Shown one piece after another: positions 1-8,006 of a stretch of DNA of 64,000 bases. The notes beneath the pieces were generated by a model, which was not told the origin of the DNA, searched no databases, and saw nothing but the letters and a program-made list of their open reading frames with translations. This DNA is from Alistipes sp. UBA936 (GTDB lineage: Bacteria > Bacteroidota > Bacteroidia > Bacteroidales > Rikenellaceae): the NCBI GenBank assembly GCA_002293505.1, contig DBDI01000003.1:65915-129914 (forward strand), written 5' to 3'. Within the stretch, counting starts at the first letter, position 1. Every line of letters begins with the position of its first letter. A program made the position numbers and the translations under genes.

Positions 1-923
1 GGAAGGCGTATGCGGTGCTGTTGACCTCGCCGGACGACCGGAAACGGTCAGCGAGCAGGTTCTCGATCGAGTACCCGTCGCTAGAGGCGATAAAAAAAGT
101 CTACGAGCAGATATTCAATTACTTACAAATTGCGGTAGGAGAGGGGGCTGACTACTCGTTTGACTTCAATGTGTGGGAGTTTAGTCGAGCGAACGGCCTA
201 TATGTGGGAAGCACGGTAAATGCGATAAAGGTTTTACAATCAAATGGTTATCTGACTTTGACGGAAGAGAGCGACCATCCGGCGAGGGCGATGTTTTGTG
301 TGAGCAGAGACGATTTGTATCGTCTGAGAATTGACCGCGAGGAGCTCGATCTGTTTCTGAGGGCGCTGATGAGAATGTACAACGGGATTTTTACGGAGTT
401 TCGCGCGGTGAGCGAGGAGGCGCTGGCAGCCGCGACAGGATATACGGTTGAGAGGGTGAGGGAGCTGTTCAAAACCCTATGGAGGCTGAGGGTAATTCGC
501 TATATACCAGCACGTAGGACGCCGCTGATCTATTTCCCGATGGACAGGCTGCCGACGGAGGATGTCTACATCGCTCCGACAACGTATAAGATTCGCAAAG
601 AGCTGGCATCGAGCAGATTAGAAGCGATGTTCGGCTACGCGGAACAGGAGAAAGAGTGCAGAAGTGCGTGGCTAAGGCGGTATTTCGGAGAGAAGGATCC
701 GGGAGATTGCGGAGTGTGCGATGTTTGCCTGGCGAGACGAAAAACCGGACGACCGGCGGTGACGCGAGAAGCGGTGATGGAACTGGTGGCAGGAGGCGAA
801 AAGACTGTGAAACAACTGGTTAGAGCGTTAAATGTCGAACCGGAGCAAGTACTTGCGACGCTGGATGAGTTGATTGATGCGGGCAAGGTGAGGATCGATC
901 AAACAGGAGTGATCAGGCTATGA
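1..923 (+). CDS. recQ: ATP-dependent DNA helicase RecQ, C-terminal part (cut by window start)
   Basis: The reading frame is open from the first bases of the window, so the true start and the helicase motor domains lie upstream; about 307 residues are visible. What remains matches the region after the motor in RecQ proteins of this phylum. It has a helical/winged part, then a zinc-binding segment with four cysteines (Cys-Arg-Ser-Ala-Trp, then Cys-Gly-Val-Cys-Asp-Val-Cys) around residues 213-238 counted from the GTG at 15, then a short winged-helix tail. No HRDC domain follows, so this is a short-form RecQ. RecQ unwinds forked and recombination-intermediate DNA. The stop overlaps the next start as ATGA, implying co-translation with the exonuclease gene. 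Confidence 0.85.
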   Translation, partial: KAYAVLLTSPDDRKRSASRFSIEYPSLEAIKKVYEQIFNYLQIAVGEGADYSFDFNVWEFSRANGLYVGSTVNAIKVLQSNGYLTLTEESDHPARAMFCVSRDDLYRLRIDREELDLFLRALMRMYNGIFTEFRAVSEEALAAATGYTVERVRELFKTLWRLRVIRYIPARRTPLIYFPMDRLPTEDVYIAPTTYKIRKELASSRLEAMFGYAEQEKECRSAWLRRYFGEKDPGDCGVCDVCLARRKTGRPAVTREAVMELVAGGEKTVKQLVRALNVEPEQVLATLDELIDAGKVRIDQTGVIRL

Positions 924-1501
924 AGGAGTACAGGGCAGCTATAACAAAGGAGGAGATGGCCGAGCTGCCGGCGTTGGCGTTCAGGGGCGAGATTGTGGTA
1001 GTCGATTCGCCGAAGGGACTCGATGCAGCGTGTGATGAACTGTTGGCACACAGGTTGTTAGGATTCGACACGGAGTCCCGCCCGGCCTTCCAAAAGGGAG
1101 TCGTCAACAAGATAGCGCTACTGCAACTCGCCACAGAGGAAAAGTGTTTCTTGTTTAGGCTAAACAGGCTGAGGCTCGATAAGGCGATACTGAAGATACT
1201 GGAAACCAACACTATATTAAAAGTGGGGTTGAGTGTTGCGGGAGATATTCGAGAGCTGGAGACGCTACGAAAGTTCAGAGCGAAGGGTTTTGAGGATATA
1301 CAGAAAATCGCGCCGGATCACGGGATAACGGATATGAGTCTACAAAAAATTGCAGCGATTGTGCTGGAGGGGCGGATGTCGAAAGCGCAACGGTTAAGCA
1401 ACTGGGAAGCAGTGCAACTAACAGACGCACAGAAAGTTTACGCCGCAACGGACGCTTGGGTAAGTTTGGAAATATATAAGAAATTGAAACGCCCTCGGTG
1501 A
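920..1501 (+). CDS. 3'-5' exonuclease domain protein (RNase D-like, DEDDy)
   Basis: A 193-residue protein made almost wholly of one DEDDy exonuclease domain. The metal-binding acids are visible: Asp50 and Glu52 in GFDTES, Asp109 in the second motif, and Tyr174 with Asp178 in the third (YAATD). Such proteins remove nucleotides from RNA or DNA 3' ends with two metal ions. It is shorter than RNase D, which carries extra HRDC domains, so the substrate cannot be named. The ATG overlaps the recQ stop by the ATGA arrangement, so it is probably translated together with recQ and may serve in DNA processing. Confidence 0.85.
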   Translation: MKEYRAAITKEEMAELPALAFRGEIVVVDSPKGLDAACDELLAHRLLGFDTESRPAFQKGVVNKIALLQLATEEKCFLFRLNRLRLDKAILKILETNTILKVGLSVAGDIRELETLRKFRAKGFEDIQKIAPDHGITDMSLQKIAAIVLEGRMSKAQRLSNWEAVQLTDAQKVYAATDAWVSLEIYKKLKRPR

Positions 1502-1808
1502 TTCCCAAGTGATTGCCACCGGACCCCGGTAATCCGCCACCCCCCTTAAAGAGTATGGCCGCTGAAGACTTCGGTTAGATATGAGTCGAGGAAAAGAAGT
1601 TCGTGGTCGCCGCAAATAACGCCGTCGAAACACATAGTCTCATCATTGTGGTCGCGGAACTCCCCGTGTCCCCCGTGCGCCTCGAGCCCATCACGCCCTC
1701 TGGCCCCGTGCGCCCCTTGGCCCCCTTGCTGGTCGCCATCGTATAATGTGTCCACGTCTTCCATAATCAATGTTGCCATAAGAACGCCCCAAGCGGTTTT
1801 TTATTGTG
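1502..1808. other. Intergenic stretch between converging exonuclease and sigma-factor genes
   Basis: About 300 bases. The only open frame of note is the 77-codon one on the minus strand described separately. The plus strand from about 1661 to 1737 is strongly C-rich, with many CCC triplets at three-base periodicity. I see no tRNA, no strong terminator hairpin and no promoter. Confidence 0.5.
1546..1779 (-). CDS. Small hypothetical protein with a short collagen-like Gly-X-Y stretch
   Basis: A 77-residue frame that starts with ATG 29 bases after the sigma-factor stop, on the same strand. Residues about 14-36 have glycine at nearly every third position (such as GAHGARGRDG), giving a short collagen-like tract. 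The rest is acidic and ends with a hydrophobic patch and two cysteines. I do not recognise a family. ECF sigma genes are often followed by an anti-sigma gene, but this has no transmembrane segment or zinc-binding anti-sigma motif. It may be a degenerate or non-coding stretch whose C-rich triplets only mimic Gly-X-Y. Confidence 0.3.
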   Translation of the reverse strand: MATLIMEDVDTLYDGDQQGGQGAHGARGRDGLEAHGGHGEFRDHNDETMCFDGVICGDHELLFLDSYLTEVFSGHTL

Positions 1809-2396
1809 TCAAGCCGTCAGTACGACCTGATTTTCCTTGATAAGTTTTCGTAAGTTGATCAACGCATAGCGCATTCGGCCCAGGGCGGTGTTGATGCTGA
1901 TGCCTATGTCGTCGGCTATCTGTCTGAAAGGCAGGTTGTCGAAGTAGCGCATCAACACAACTTCGCGCTGCTCAGGGGGCAGGTGATCGATCAGGCTGCG
2001 CAGGTCTTGGTGGATTTGTTCGTGGATCATTTTGTCCTCGATTGTCTCGTTCGAGAACCGCATCGAGCCCAGAATGTCGAATCCGGCATCCGATTCGGTG
2101 ATCTTGTTCTCCTGCTTTGTTCGGCGGAAGTGGTCAATGACCTGATTGTGAGCAACTCGCAGTACCCACGACAGGAACTTGCCGTTGTCCACATAGCGCC
2201 CCTCGTCGATGAAGCGAACGGCCTTGATGATGGTTTCTTGGAAAATATCGTCCGCCACGTCGCGATCCCGCACCATCATATTGATGTAGTCGGTCACACG
2301 CCGTTTGTGCCGCTCGATCAGTTGCGAGATTGCAGCACGGTTACCGGTGGTATACTCCTTGAGTAACGCAGAGTCACTCATCTTACTCATTTCCAT
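1809..2396 (-). CDS. ECF-type RNA polymerase sigma factor
   Basis: A 195-residue sigma-70 family protein with the two-domain ECF layout. Region 2 spans about residues 20-95 (core binding and -10 recognition, including the DDIFQET helix). Region 4 spans about 130-185 (LPPEQREVVLMRYF then a helix-turn-helix). It would direct RNA polymerase to a specific promoter set. Three ATG codons lie within the first six codons (residues 1, 3 and 6), so the start may be a few residues later. No anti-sigma gene is recognisable next to it. Many Bacteroidales have a stand-alone sigma of this kind with broad or housekeeping roles, so classical anti-sigma control is not implied. Confidence 0.9.
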   Translation of the reverse strand: MEMSKMSDSALLKEYTTGNRAAISQLIERHKRRVTDYINMMVRDRDVADDIFQETIIKAVRFIDEGRYVDNGKFLSWVLRVAHNQVIDHFRRTKQENKITESDAGFDILGSMRFSNETIEDKMIHEQIHQDLRSLIDHLPPEQREVVLMRYFDNLPFRQIADDIGISINTALGRMRYALINLRKLIKENQVVLTA

Positions 2397-2493
2397 ACTC
2401 TTACATTATTGGTTTTGAGTAGAGCTTCGTTCGATAGGCAGGCTTAATTTCTTTAATCGGTTATACTTTTTTCGATTATTTTTATATAGTGCG

Positions 2494-3267
2494 TTACGCG
2501 TCCCGATCCGTTGTTGTTGGGTCGGCGACGAGAACTCGTCCGCAGTATTCGCAGACGATGATCTTCTTGTTCTGGCGTATATCCACCTGACGCTGAGGCG
2601 GTATGCGGTTGTAGCAACCTCCACAGGCATCACGTTTCACGGTTACCACGGCCAGTCCGTTACGCATATTGCTGCGGATTCGGCGGTAGGCTGTGAGCAT
2701 TCGTTCGTCAATCTTTGCGGCGGCTTCGGCAGCCTGAGCCGTCAGAACTTCCGTTTCCTTAGCTGTTTCCTGCTCTATGCCAGCGAGTTCGGTACGCTTT
2801 TGTTCCAAGTCGAGTGTGCGGTCGGCAACCACGGCTTCGGCCTCTTCGACCGCGGTTTTCTTCACCTTGATGGTTGCGGCGTACTCTTTCAGGCGCTTGT
2901 TGGCGTGCTCGATCTCGAGTTTTTGGTACTCGATCTCCTTGGCCAAAGCGTCGAATTCGCGGTTGTTGCGGACGTTCTTTTGCTGCTCATCATACTTGGT
3001 AATCAGTGCGATAGCCTCATCGGCCTCACGTTTGCGTTGGCGTGTCAGACTGTTGAGTTCCTCAATCTCGACACCGATATTTTCGATGCGGATGCGCAGC
3101 CCGGCGATCTCGTCCTCAAGATCCTGCACTTCGAGGGGCAATTCACCCTTTATCTTGTTGATTTCGTCGATCTTAGAGTCAATTTGTTGCAGCTCGTAGA
3201 GCGCGTTAATCTTCTCCTCCATCGAGTAGTCGGTTGCCTCGGCGGCCTTATTTTTCGTTGTTGCCAT
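2494..3267 (-). CDS. Coiled-coil protein with C-terminal C4 zinc ribbon (CT398/DUF164-like)
   Basis: A 257-residue protein. Roughly residues 15-195 form a long, charged, heptad-rich coiled coil. The C-terminal 45 residues hold two Cys-X2-Cys pairs (CGGC and CEYC) that make a zinc ribbon. This is the architecture of the widely conserved CT398/DUF164 family, whose members have been linked to secretion or nucleic-acid functions without a settled reaction. It lies five bases downstream of the Nif3 gene in the MerR-Nif3-zinc-ribbon operon, an arrangement common in this phylum. Confidence 0.85.
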   Translation of the reverse strand: MATTKNKAAEATDYSMEEKINALYELQQIDSKIDEINKIKGELPLEVQDLEDEIAGLRIRIENIGVEIEELNSLTRQRKREADEAIALITKYDEQQKNVRNNREFDALAKEIEYQKLEIEHANKRLKEYAATIKVKKTAVEEAEAVVADRTLDLEQKRTELAGIEQETAKETEVLTAQAAEAAAKIDERMLTAYRRIRSNMRNGLAVVTVKRDACGGCYNRIPPQRQVDIRQNKKIIVCEYCGRVLVADPTTTDRDA

Positions 3268-3272
3268 AGTTT

Positions 3273-4067
3273 TTATTTATACAAATAGCTTACCGGATTG
3301 AGTCCGGCAATGCTTTTGTGGAGGACAAAGTTAGGAATTTTTTTTGATATAACGTCGCATATCAGGTCGATCGCACAAAATTCGCTCTCGAAATGGCCGA
3401 TGTCGGCGATTGTCAGCTGGCTCGCGGCGCTCAGGAAATTGTTGTATTTGAAGTCGGCGGCAAGAAAAATGTCTGCTCCGGCCTGTGCCGCGATAGGAAT
3501 CAACGCCGCTGCCGAGCCGGCACAAAGTGCTATTTTTTGGATTTTTTTGCTCGCTATATTGCTGTGCCTTACGACTTTGAGGTTTAGTTTTGCCATCACC
3601 TCACGCAGGAATGCTTCCGTGTCCATTACGCTGGGCAGGTTGCCGATTATTCCGAATCCGTTCGGCGAATCAGGTCCGGCAGTGTGTATCAGCATCTTGG
3701 GGTTTCCGATACCGAGGATTTCGGCCAATCGGAAGCTCATTCCGCCCGGGGCACTATCGAGATTCGTATGGCAAGCGTAGAGCGCAATGCCCTCACGAAC
3801 AGCACGTTCCACGGTAAGTTCGACGTTGTTTGCTCCGTTCAATCGCCTGAGAGGATCGAAAATCACCGGATGGTGTGAGATAACAAGCTTGCATCCAAGC
3901 CGTTGTGCTTCATCCAAAACCTCCATCGTGGCGTCCACGCATACCAGCGCGCAGGGCGTTTCGTCGTCAGGGTGCCCCACCACGAGGCCAGAATTATCGT
4001 ATTCCTCCTGCCAGTCGAGGGGCGCAAACTCCTCCAACGGAGCAACTATATCGCGAATTTTCATCAT
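3273..4067 (-). CDS. Nif3-like dinuclear metal centre protein (YbgI/DUF34 family)
   Basis: A 264-residue protein with the family's metal-ligand motifs: SHHPVIFDPL near residue 65, ACHTNLDSAPGG near 98-109, and the C-terminal DIGHFESE motif. Members form toroidal hexamers with two metals per subunit; they are annotated as GTP cyclohydrolase type 2 homologues, but the reaction is uncertain. Many Bacteroidetes and Bacillus members carry a roughly 100-residue PII-like insert in the middle. It is absent here, so this is the short E. coli-type form. The ATG shares one base with the stop of the upstream MerR gene (TGATG), indicating coupled translation. Confidence 0.9.
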   Translation of the reverse strand: MMKIRDIVAPLEEFAPLDWQEEYDNSGLVVGHPDDETPCALVCVDATMEVLDEAQRLGCKLVISHHPVIFDPLRRLNGANNVELTVERAVREGIALYACHTNLDSAPGGMSFRLAEILGIGNPKMLIHTAGPDSPNGFGIIGNLPSVMDTEAFLREVMAKLNLKVVRHSNIASKKIQKIALCAGSAAALIPIAAQAGADIFLAADFKYNNFLSAASQLTIADIGHFESEFCAIDLICDVISKKIPNFVLHKSIAGLNPVSYLYK

Positions 4068-4486
4068 CAGAAAAGAGTCTGTTCCAAGAAGTTAGTGGTT
4101 GGTTGGGGGGTGGTGAGGGATGTCGAAGCGGCCTCGCTTTTGACCTCTTCGGGTTGATTTCCGCTATGTTCGAGTTCGTTGCGGATTTCCAGTAGCAGAG
4201 CACGGACGGACTGGAGGTGCTCTGCTAGACGGGCGTCGCGCTCGATGGCTGTGCGATTGGCTTTCAAGTATTTTTGAGCTCCGGCGAGGGTCATTCCGCG
4301 CTCCTTGGTGAGGTGGTAAATCGTCTTGAGATTGCGCATATCGTCGGCCGAAAAGAGGCGGTTGCCCTTCTTGTTCTTGTGCGGGGCGATTATGTCGAAC
4401 TGCTTTTCCCAGAATCGTAGTAACGATGGCGCAACGTCCATCATCTCAGCGACTTCCCCCATCGTATAGTACATTTTTTCGATCAT
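4067..4486 (-). CDS. MerR family transcriptional regulator
   Basis: A 139-residue protein. Residues about 5-75 form the MerR winged helix-turn-helix (MGEVAEMMDVAPSLLRFWEK, then KGNRLFSADDM). A short helical region follows, then a low-complexity Ser/Thr/Pro tail that ends the protein. There is no cysteine-rich metal-binding loop, so it is not a classic metal sensor. It is the first gene of the MerR-Nif3-zinc-ribbon operon and is preceded by a Bacteroidetes-type -7 element on the minus strand at 4511-4518. Confidence 0.9.
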   Translation of the reverse strand: MIEKMYYTMGEVAEMMDVAPSLLRFWEKQFDIIAPHKNKKGNRLFSADDMRNLKTIYHLTKERGMTLAGAQKYLKANRTAIERDARLAEHLQSVRALLLEIRNELEHSGNQPEEVKSEAASTSLTTPQPTTNFLEQTLF

Positions 4487-4510
4487 AAAGCAAAGGTTTA
4501 TGTAGCGTCA

Positions 4511-4518
4511 CAAAAGTA
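4511..4518 (-). promoter_or_regulatory. Predicted -7 element (TAnnTTTG) for the MerR operon
   Basis: Read on the minus strand the bases are TACTTTTG, an exact match to the Bacteroidetes -7 consensus, 25 bases before the ATG. Confidence 0.5.
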
Positions 4519-4553
4519 AATAATTCTCACCGGATTAGCAAGCTTTAGTTGAA

Positions 4554-5927
4554 CTAAAGGTTCACGATGCGAAAACTTGCTGGTAGTAGCGTGTTGCTGC
4601 GATGACCGATACGTTTTGTCCAGCCAATCGGCAAGCCGTTATACGTCAGTAAATTAAGTCCCTCGGAGAGCCGGTTGATGTCGCTCGGATCGCGCTTGCG
4701 AAGGTAGTCGAGCGCCTCGTCGCGAGTCAGTTCCGTGACAGCGGCCCGTCCGTTCGGCAGGGTAGGGCTGTTGTCGCGCGCGAGGTCGTGGAAGAGTGCC
4801 ATAGCGTGGTCCGGGCGCAGTTTCACGCCGAAAATTTGGCCCGTACAAACGCCCGAATAGATCACGTTGAGCACACCGGCAAGCGAGGCAACAGATTGGT
4901 AAACAGGGCGATAAAACCCGTAACACGTGTCACCCACACGAGCGAATTTCATAGCCTCTGGCGTGGCGAACCAGTCGGCCAGAGGGCGGCTTTCAGGGCG
5001 GTTTAACTCCACCAATGGCTCGCGGTGTGCGCGCGGAGTTTCGCGTTTGAGGCGTCCGTCGGCTTTACGCATCACGGCGGCGAAAAATCCCTCGCCGCGC
5101 AACAAATGGGGCCAAAAACGAAACGTCCCGATGCCATCAACTTCGCCGCACTCGACTCCCCAGTCGGTAGGCACGTCGATCGCAACAGGCTCCACAGCAA
5201 AGTTTTGCGACAGCCATACGACGTTATCCTCGTTCTCTCGGCGGTTGAACGTGCAGGTCGAATAGATGAGTACGCCGCCGGGCCGAAGCGCGTCCCAAGC
5301 GTCGGCAAGTATCCGTCGCTGGCGAGCCGCGCACAGTTCGATGCCCGCCGGACTCCACTCCAAGCGTGAGTCGGGAACGCGCCGAAACATCCCCTCGCCG
5401 GAGCACGGAGCGTCGACCGCCACTACATCGAACCAGTGGCGAAAAGTGCCGAATGCACCGGCATCGTTACACGTAACAGCCACATTACCAATGCCCCAAC
5501 GGCGCACGTTGTCGGCCAGAACGCTTGCGCGGGTCTTGATCACCTCGTTGGCAACGACCAGTCCGCCGGGCCCGATGAGCGTCGAGTAGAGCGTGGTTTT
5601 CCCGCCTGGAGCAGCGCATAAATCGAGCAACCGAACATTGTCATCGCCAACTGCCTGACGGTAAAGATGTTCCACAAACTGAGAACTCGCCTCCTGAACG
5701 TAATACGCTCCGGCGTGCATCGCAGGGTCGAGCGTAAATACCGGACGCTGAGCGAGATAAGCTCCGTAACGATTCCACGGAACACTCTCGCCGACCGGCA
5801 AACCATTGCCCTCAGATGGCAGGCCGGGCAGTTTGAACGGGTTGTAGCGAACGGATGTAATGGGCTGGTCATCAAGCACCTTCAGGAGCTCAGCGCTTAC
5901 AGACTTCGCGAATTCGGGAGGAAACAT
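4554..5927 (-). CDS. RsmF/NOL1-NOP2-Sun family rRNA (cytosine-C5) methyltransferase
   Basis: A 457-residue SAM-dependent RNA methyltransferase. The SAM-binding motif LDLCAAPGGKT lies near residue 100. Catalytic cysteines are in DAPCSGEGMFRR and in YSTCTF about 55 residues later. The C-terminal half carries the PUA-like extension seen in RsmF-type enzymes and ends in a G-x-P-I-G-W motif. It should make 5-methylcytosine in rRNA. A TTG two codons upstream is also in frame; the ATG at 5927 is preferred. The gene overlaps the 3' end of the deoxynucleoside kinase by 38 bases, so it is the last gene of the trkA operon. Confidence 0.85.
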   Translation of the reverse strand: MFPPEFAKSVSAELLKVLDDQPITSVRYNPFKLPGLPSEGNGLPVGESVPWNRYGAYLAQRPVFTLDPAMHAGAYYVQEASSQFVEHLYRQAVGDDNVRLLDLCAAPGGKTTLYSTLIGPGGLVVANEVIKTRASVLADNVRRWGIGNVAVTCNDAGAFGTFRHWFDVVAVDAPCSGEGMFRRVPDSRLEWSPAGIELCAARQRRILADAWDALRPGGVLIYSTCTFNRRENEDNVVWLSQNFAVEPVAIDVPTDWGVECGEVDGIGTFRFWPHLLRGEGFFAAVMRKADGRLKRETPRAHREPLVELNRPESRPLADWFATPEAMKFARVGDTCYGFYRPVYQSVASLAGVLNVIYSGVCTGQIFGVKLRPDHAMALFHDLARDNSPTLPNGRAAVTELTRDEALDYLRKRDPSDINRLSEGLNLLTYNGLPIGWTKRIGHRSNTLLPASFRIVNL

Positions 5928-6495
5928 TTTCAATGATTTCGGGATTCTTCATAAAATCGCAACGGTCGATATCCAGAGTCAAAACCTCGCCCGTGTAGAT
6001 CGTATCTATCCAATTGTTATACTTGTCGTTAAGTCGTCCGAGGTACTTTTCGTCGATATTTTGTTCGTAGCCGCGGCCACGACGACGGATTTGCTCGACG
6101 AGTTTAGAGACGCTGGCTTTCAGGTATATAAGCAAGTCGGGCTTGCGGATCAGCTCCTCAGACAGGCCAAACAGGCGCATATAGGTGTCGAAATCGCGCG
6201 ACGACATCAGTCCCATTTCGTGCAGATTGGCGGCGAAAATATATGCGTCCTCATGGATCGTGCGGTCCTGAAACAGATCGCCGCCGTTTCGTAGTGCGTC
6301 CATCGACTGGCGGATACGGCACGACAGGAAGTAGATCTGGAAATTGAACGACCAACGACCCATATCTTCGTAAAAATCATTCATATACGGGTTGTCGATA
6401 TTCTCGAAATATGGTGTGGCGTCGAACCGTCGCGCCAGAATTTCGGTCAACGACGTCTTGCCGCTGCCGATGTTGCCTGCGATCGCTATATACAT
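5890..6495 (-). CDS. Deoxynucleoside kinase
   Basis: A 201-residue P-loop kinase of the dNK family. The phosphate-binding loop GNIGSGKTSL is at residues 7-16. A DRT-I-x-E-D segment in the middle and an arginine-rich LID region (RRRGRGYEQ) follow. It phosphorylates deoxynucleosides (deoxyadenosine/deoxyguanosine type) for salvage. The frame is open further upstream, but the ATG at 6495 sits right before the P-loop strand as in homologues and overlaps the GH3 stop by 10 bases, so it is the likely start. Confidence 0.9.
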   Translation of the reverse strand: MYIAIAGNIGSGKTSLTEILARRFDATPYFENIDNPYMNDFYEDMGRWSFNFQIYFLSCRIRQSMDALRNGGDLFQDRTIHEDAYIFAANLHEMGLMSSRDFDTYMRLFGLSEELIRKPDLLIYLKASVSKLVEQIRRRGRGYEQNIDEKYLGRLNDKYNNWIDTIYTGEVLTLDIDRCDFMKNPEIIENVSSRIREVCKR

Positions 6496-8006
6496 AGTTC
6501 CAAAATTTCTTCGACATACCGCCTGTCGTTGGCCAGTCGCGGTACTTTGTTTTGGCCGCCAACCTTTCCGCGCGTAGACATCCACTCTCGGAAAGTTCCC
6601 GCCGGAACCTCTGTAACAACAGGCTCGCAGAGAGTTACATCCTGCCAACGCTTGGCCTCGTAGTCCGAGTTCAGTTCCTTGAGGGCCTCATCGAGCGCCG
6701 CTCCGAACGCCTGCAGACCACCGGATGGTTCGCGCGAAAACTCGACTACCCATTCGTGAGCGCCGCGCCGGCAGAGCTCCATATAAACCGGTGCGGCGGT
6801 GTATTCGGCGACCTCGGCCCCCGTCGCGGCACACGCCGAAACCATCGCCCGCTCGGCGTTGTCGACGATGATTTCCTCGCCGAAAGCATTGATATACTGC
6901 TTGGTACGCCCGGAAATTCGTATCCGGTAAGGGTTTGTCGAGGTGAAGCGTACCGTGTCGCCGATCAGGTAGCGCCACAGGCCGCTTGGGCTCGAAATGA
7001 TCATCGCGTAGTTCACCCCTGTACGAACGTCCTCCAGAGTGACGGCTTTCGAGGGATTATCCAGCTGACTTACAGGTAGAAACTCGTAAAAAATTCCGTA
7101 ATCGAGCATCAACAGCAGGTCTTCGCCGAAGTCGTCCGCGATGGCGAAAAATCCCTCGGAGGCGTTGTAAGTCTCTTGGTAGTGCATTGATTCAGACGGA
7201 ATTATCTGACGATACACCTCGGCGTATGGGGCGAAATTGACCCCGCCGTGGACAAAAAGCTCCAGTCGCGGCCAGACTTCTAACAGGTGCGTGCGGCCGG
7301 TGTATTCGAGCAATCGCCTGAGCATCACCAGATTCCACGACGGAACACCCACGATCGAGCGCACGTCTTTGTCGGCGCATTCGCGACAGATGAGCTCCAC
7401 TTTTTGTTCGAAATCGGGCGTCAGGGCGGTTTTCAGCGACGGTACGCGCCAGAAATCGGCCACGCGGGGAGTGTTTTCGATCAGAATCGCCGACAGGTCC
7501 CCTGTAAGTGCCTGTTCTCCTTCACGTTCAATGCGGCGCGATCCGCCCAGCGTCAGTGTTTTGCCGCCGTAAACCTGCGTGTCTGGGTATCGGGCAACAT
7601 TAAACGCGATGCAGTCCCGTGGGCCTTGTAAGTGGTTGCCATTCAATGCTTCGCGTGTGACAGGGATATATTTGCTCTTGGCCCCGGTGGTGCCGCTCGA
7701 TTTGGCGAACCACTTCACGCGACCAGGCCATAGTACGTCGGCCTCTCCGGCACGAGCGCGCTCGATGTATGGCGTAAGTCCCTCATAATCATATACCGGC
7801 ACGCGAGATTGAAAGTTTTCTATAAGGTTGCCATTTTCTGCGATATCGGCAAAATCGTGCTCGGCGCCGAACGACGTGCCGGCCGCTCGTGCCAGCAATT
7901 TTCGCAGCTGAACTTCTTGAACTTCAGCTGGATGACGCTGGAAATACTCGACCTCTCGCAGCCGACTGGCGAAAGCAGCCCTCAATATCTTAGGCCGCAT
8001 TCCCAT
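6486..8006 (-). CDS. GH3 family protein (acyl-adenylate/acyl-amide synthetase fold)
   Basis: A 506-residue protein of the GH3 family, best known from plant auxin-responsive enzymes that adenylate carboxylic acids and join them to amino acids. The ATP-binding loop SSGTTGAKSKYIPVT is near residue 105, and the later motifs YNASEGFFAI and GLWRYLIGDTVRF are present. Bacteroidetes members are common, but their substrates are unknown. It lies between trkA (one-base overlap, TAATG) and the nucleoside kinase (10-base overlap), so it is translated as part of that operon. Confidence 0.88.
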   Translation of the reverse strand: MGMRPKILRAAFASRLREVEYFQRHPAEVQEVQLRKLLARAAGTSFGAEHDFADIAENGNLIENFQSRVPVYDYEGLTPYIERARAGEADVLWPGRVKWFAKSSGTTGAKSKYIPVTREALNGNHLQGPRDCIAFNVARYPDTQVYGGKTLTLGGSRRIEREGEQALTGDLSAILIENTPRVADFWRVPSLKTALTPDFEQKVELICRECADKDVRSIVGVPSWNLVMLRRLLEYTGRTHLLEVWPRLELFVHGGVNFAPYAEVYRQIIPSESMHYQETYNASEGFFAIADDFGEDLLLMLDYGIFYEFLPVSQLDNPSKAVTLEDVRTGVNYAMIISSPSGLWRYLIGDTVRFTSTNPYRIRISGRTKQYINAFGEEIIVDNAERAMVSACAATGAEVAEYTAAPVYMELCRRGAHEWVVEFSREPSGGLQAFGAALDEALKELNSDYEAKRWQDVTLCEPVVTEVPAGTFREWMSTRGKVGGQNKVPRLANDRRYVEEILELCI

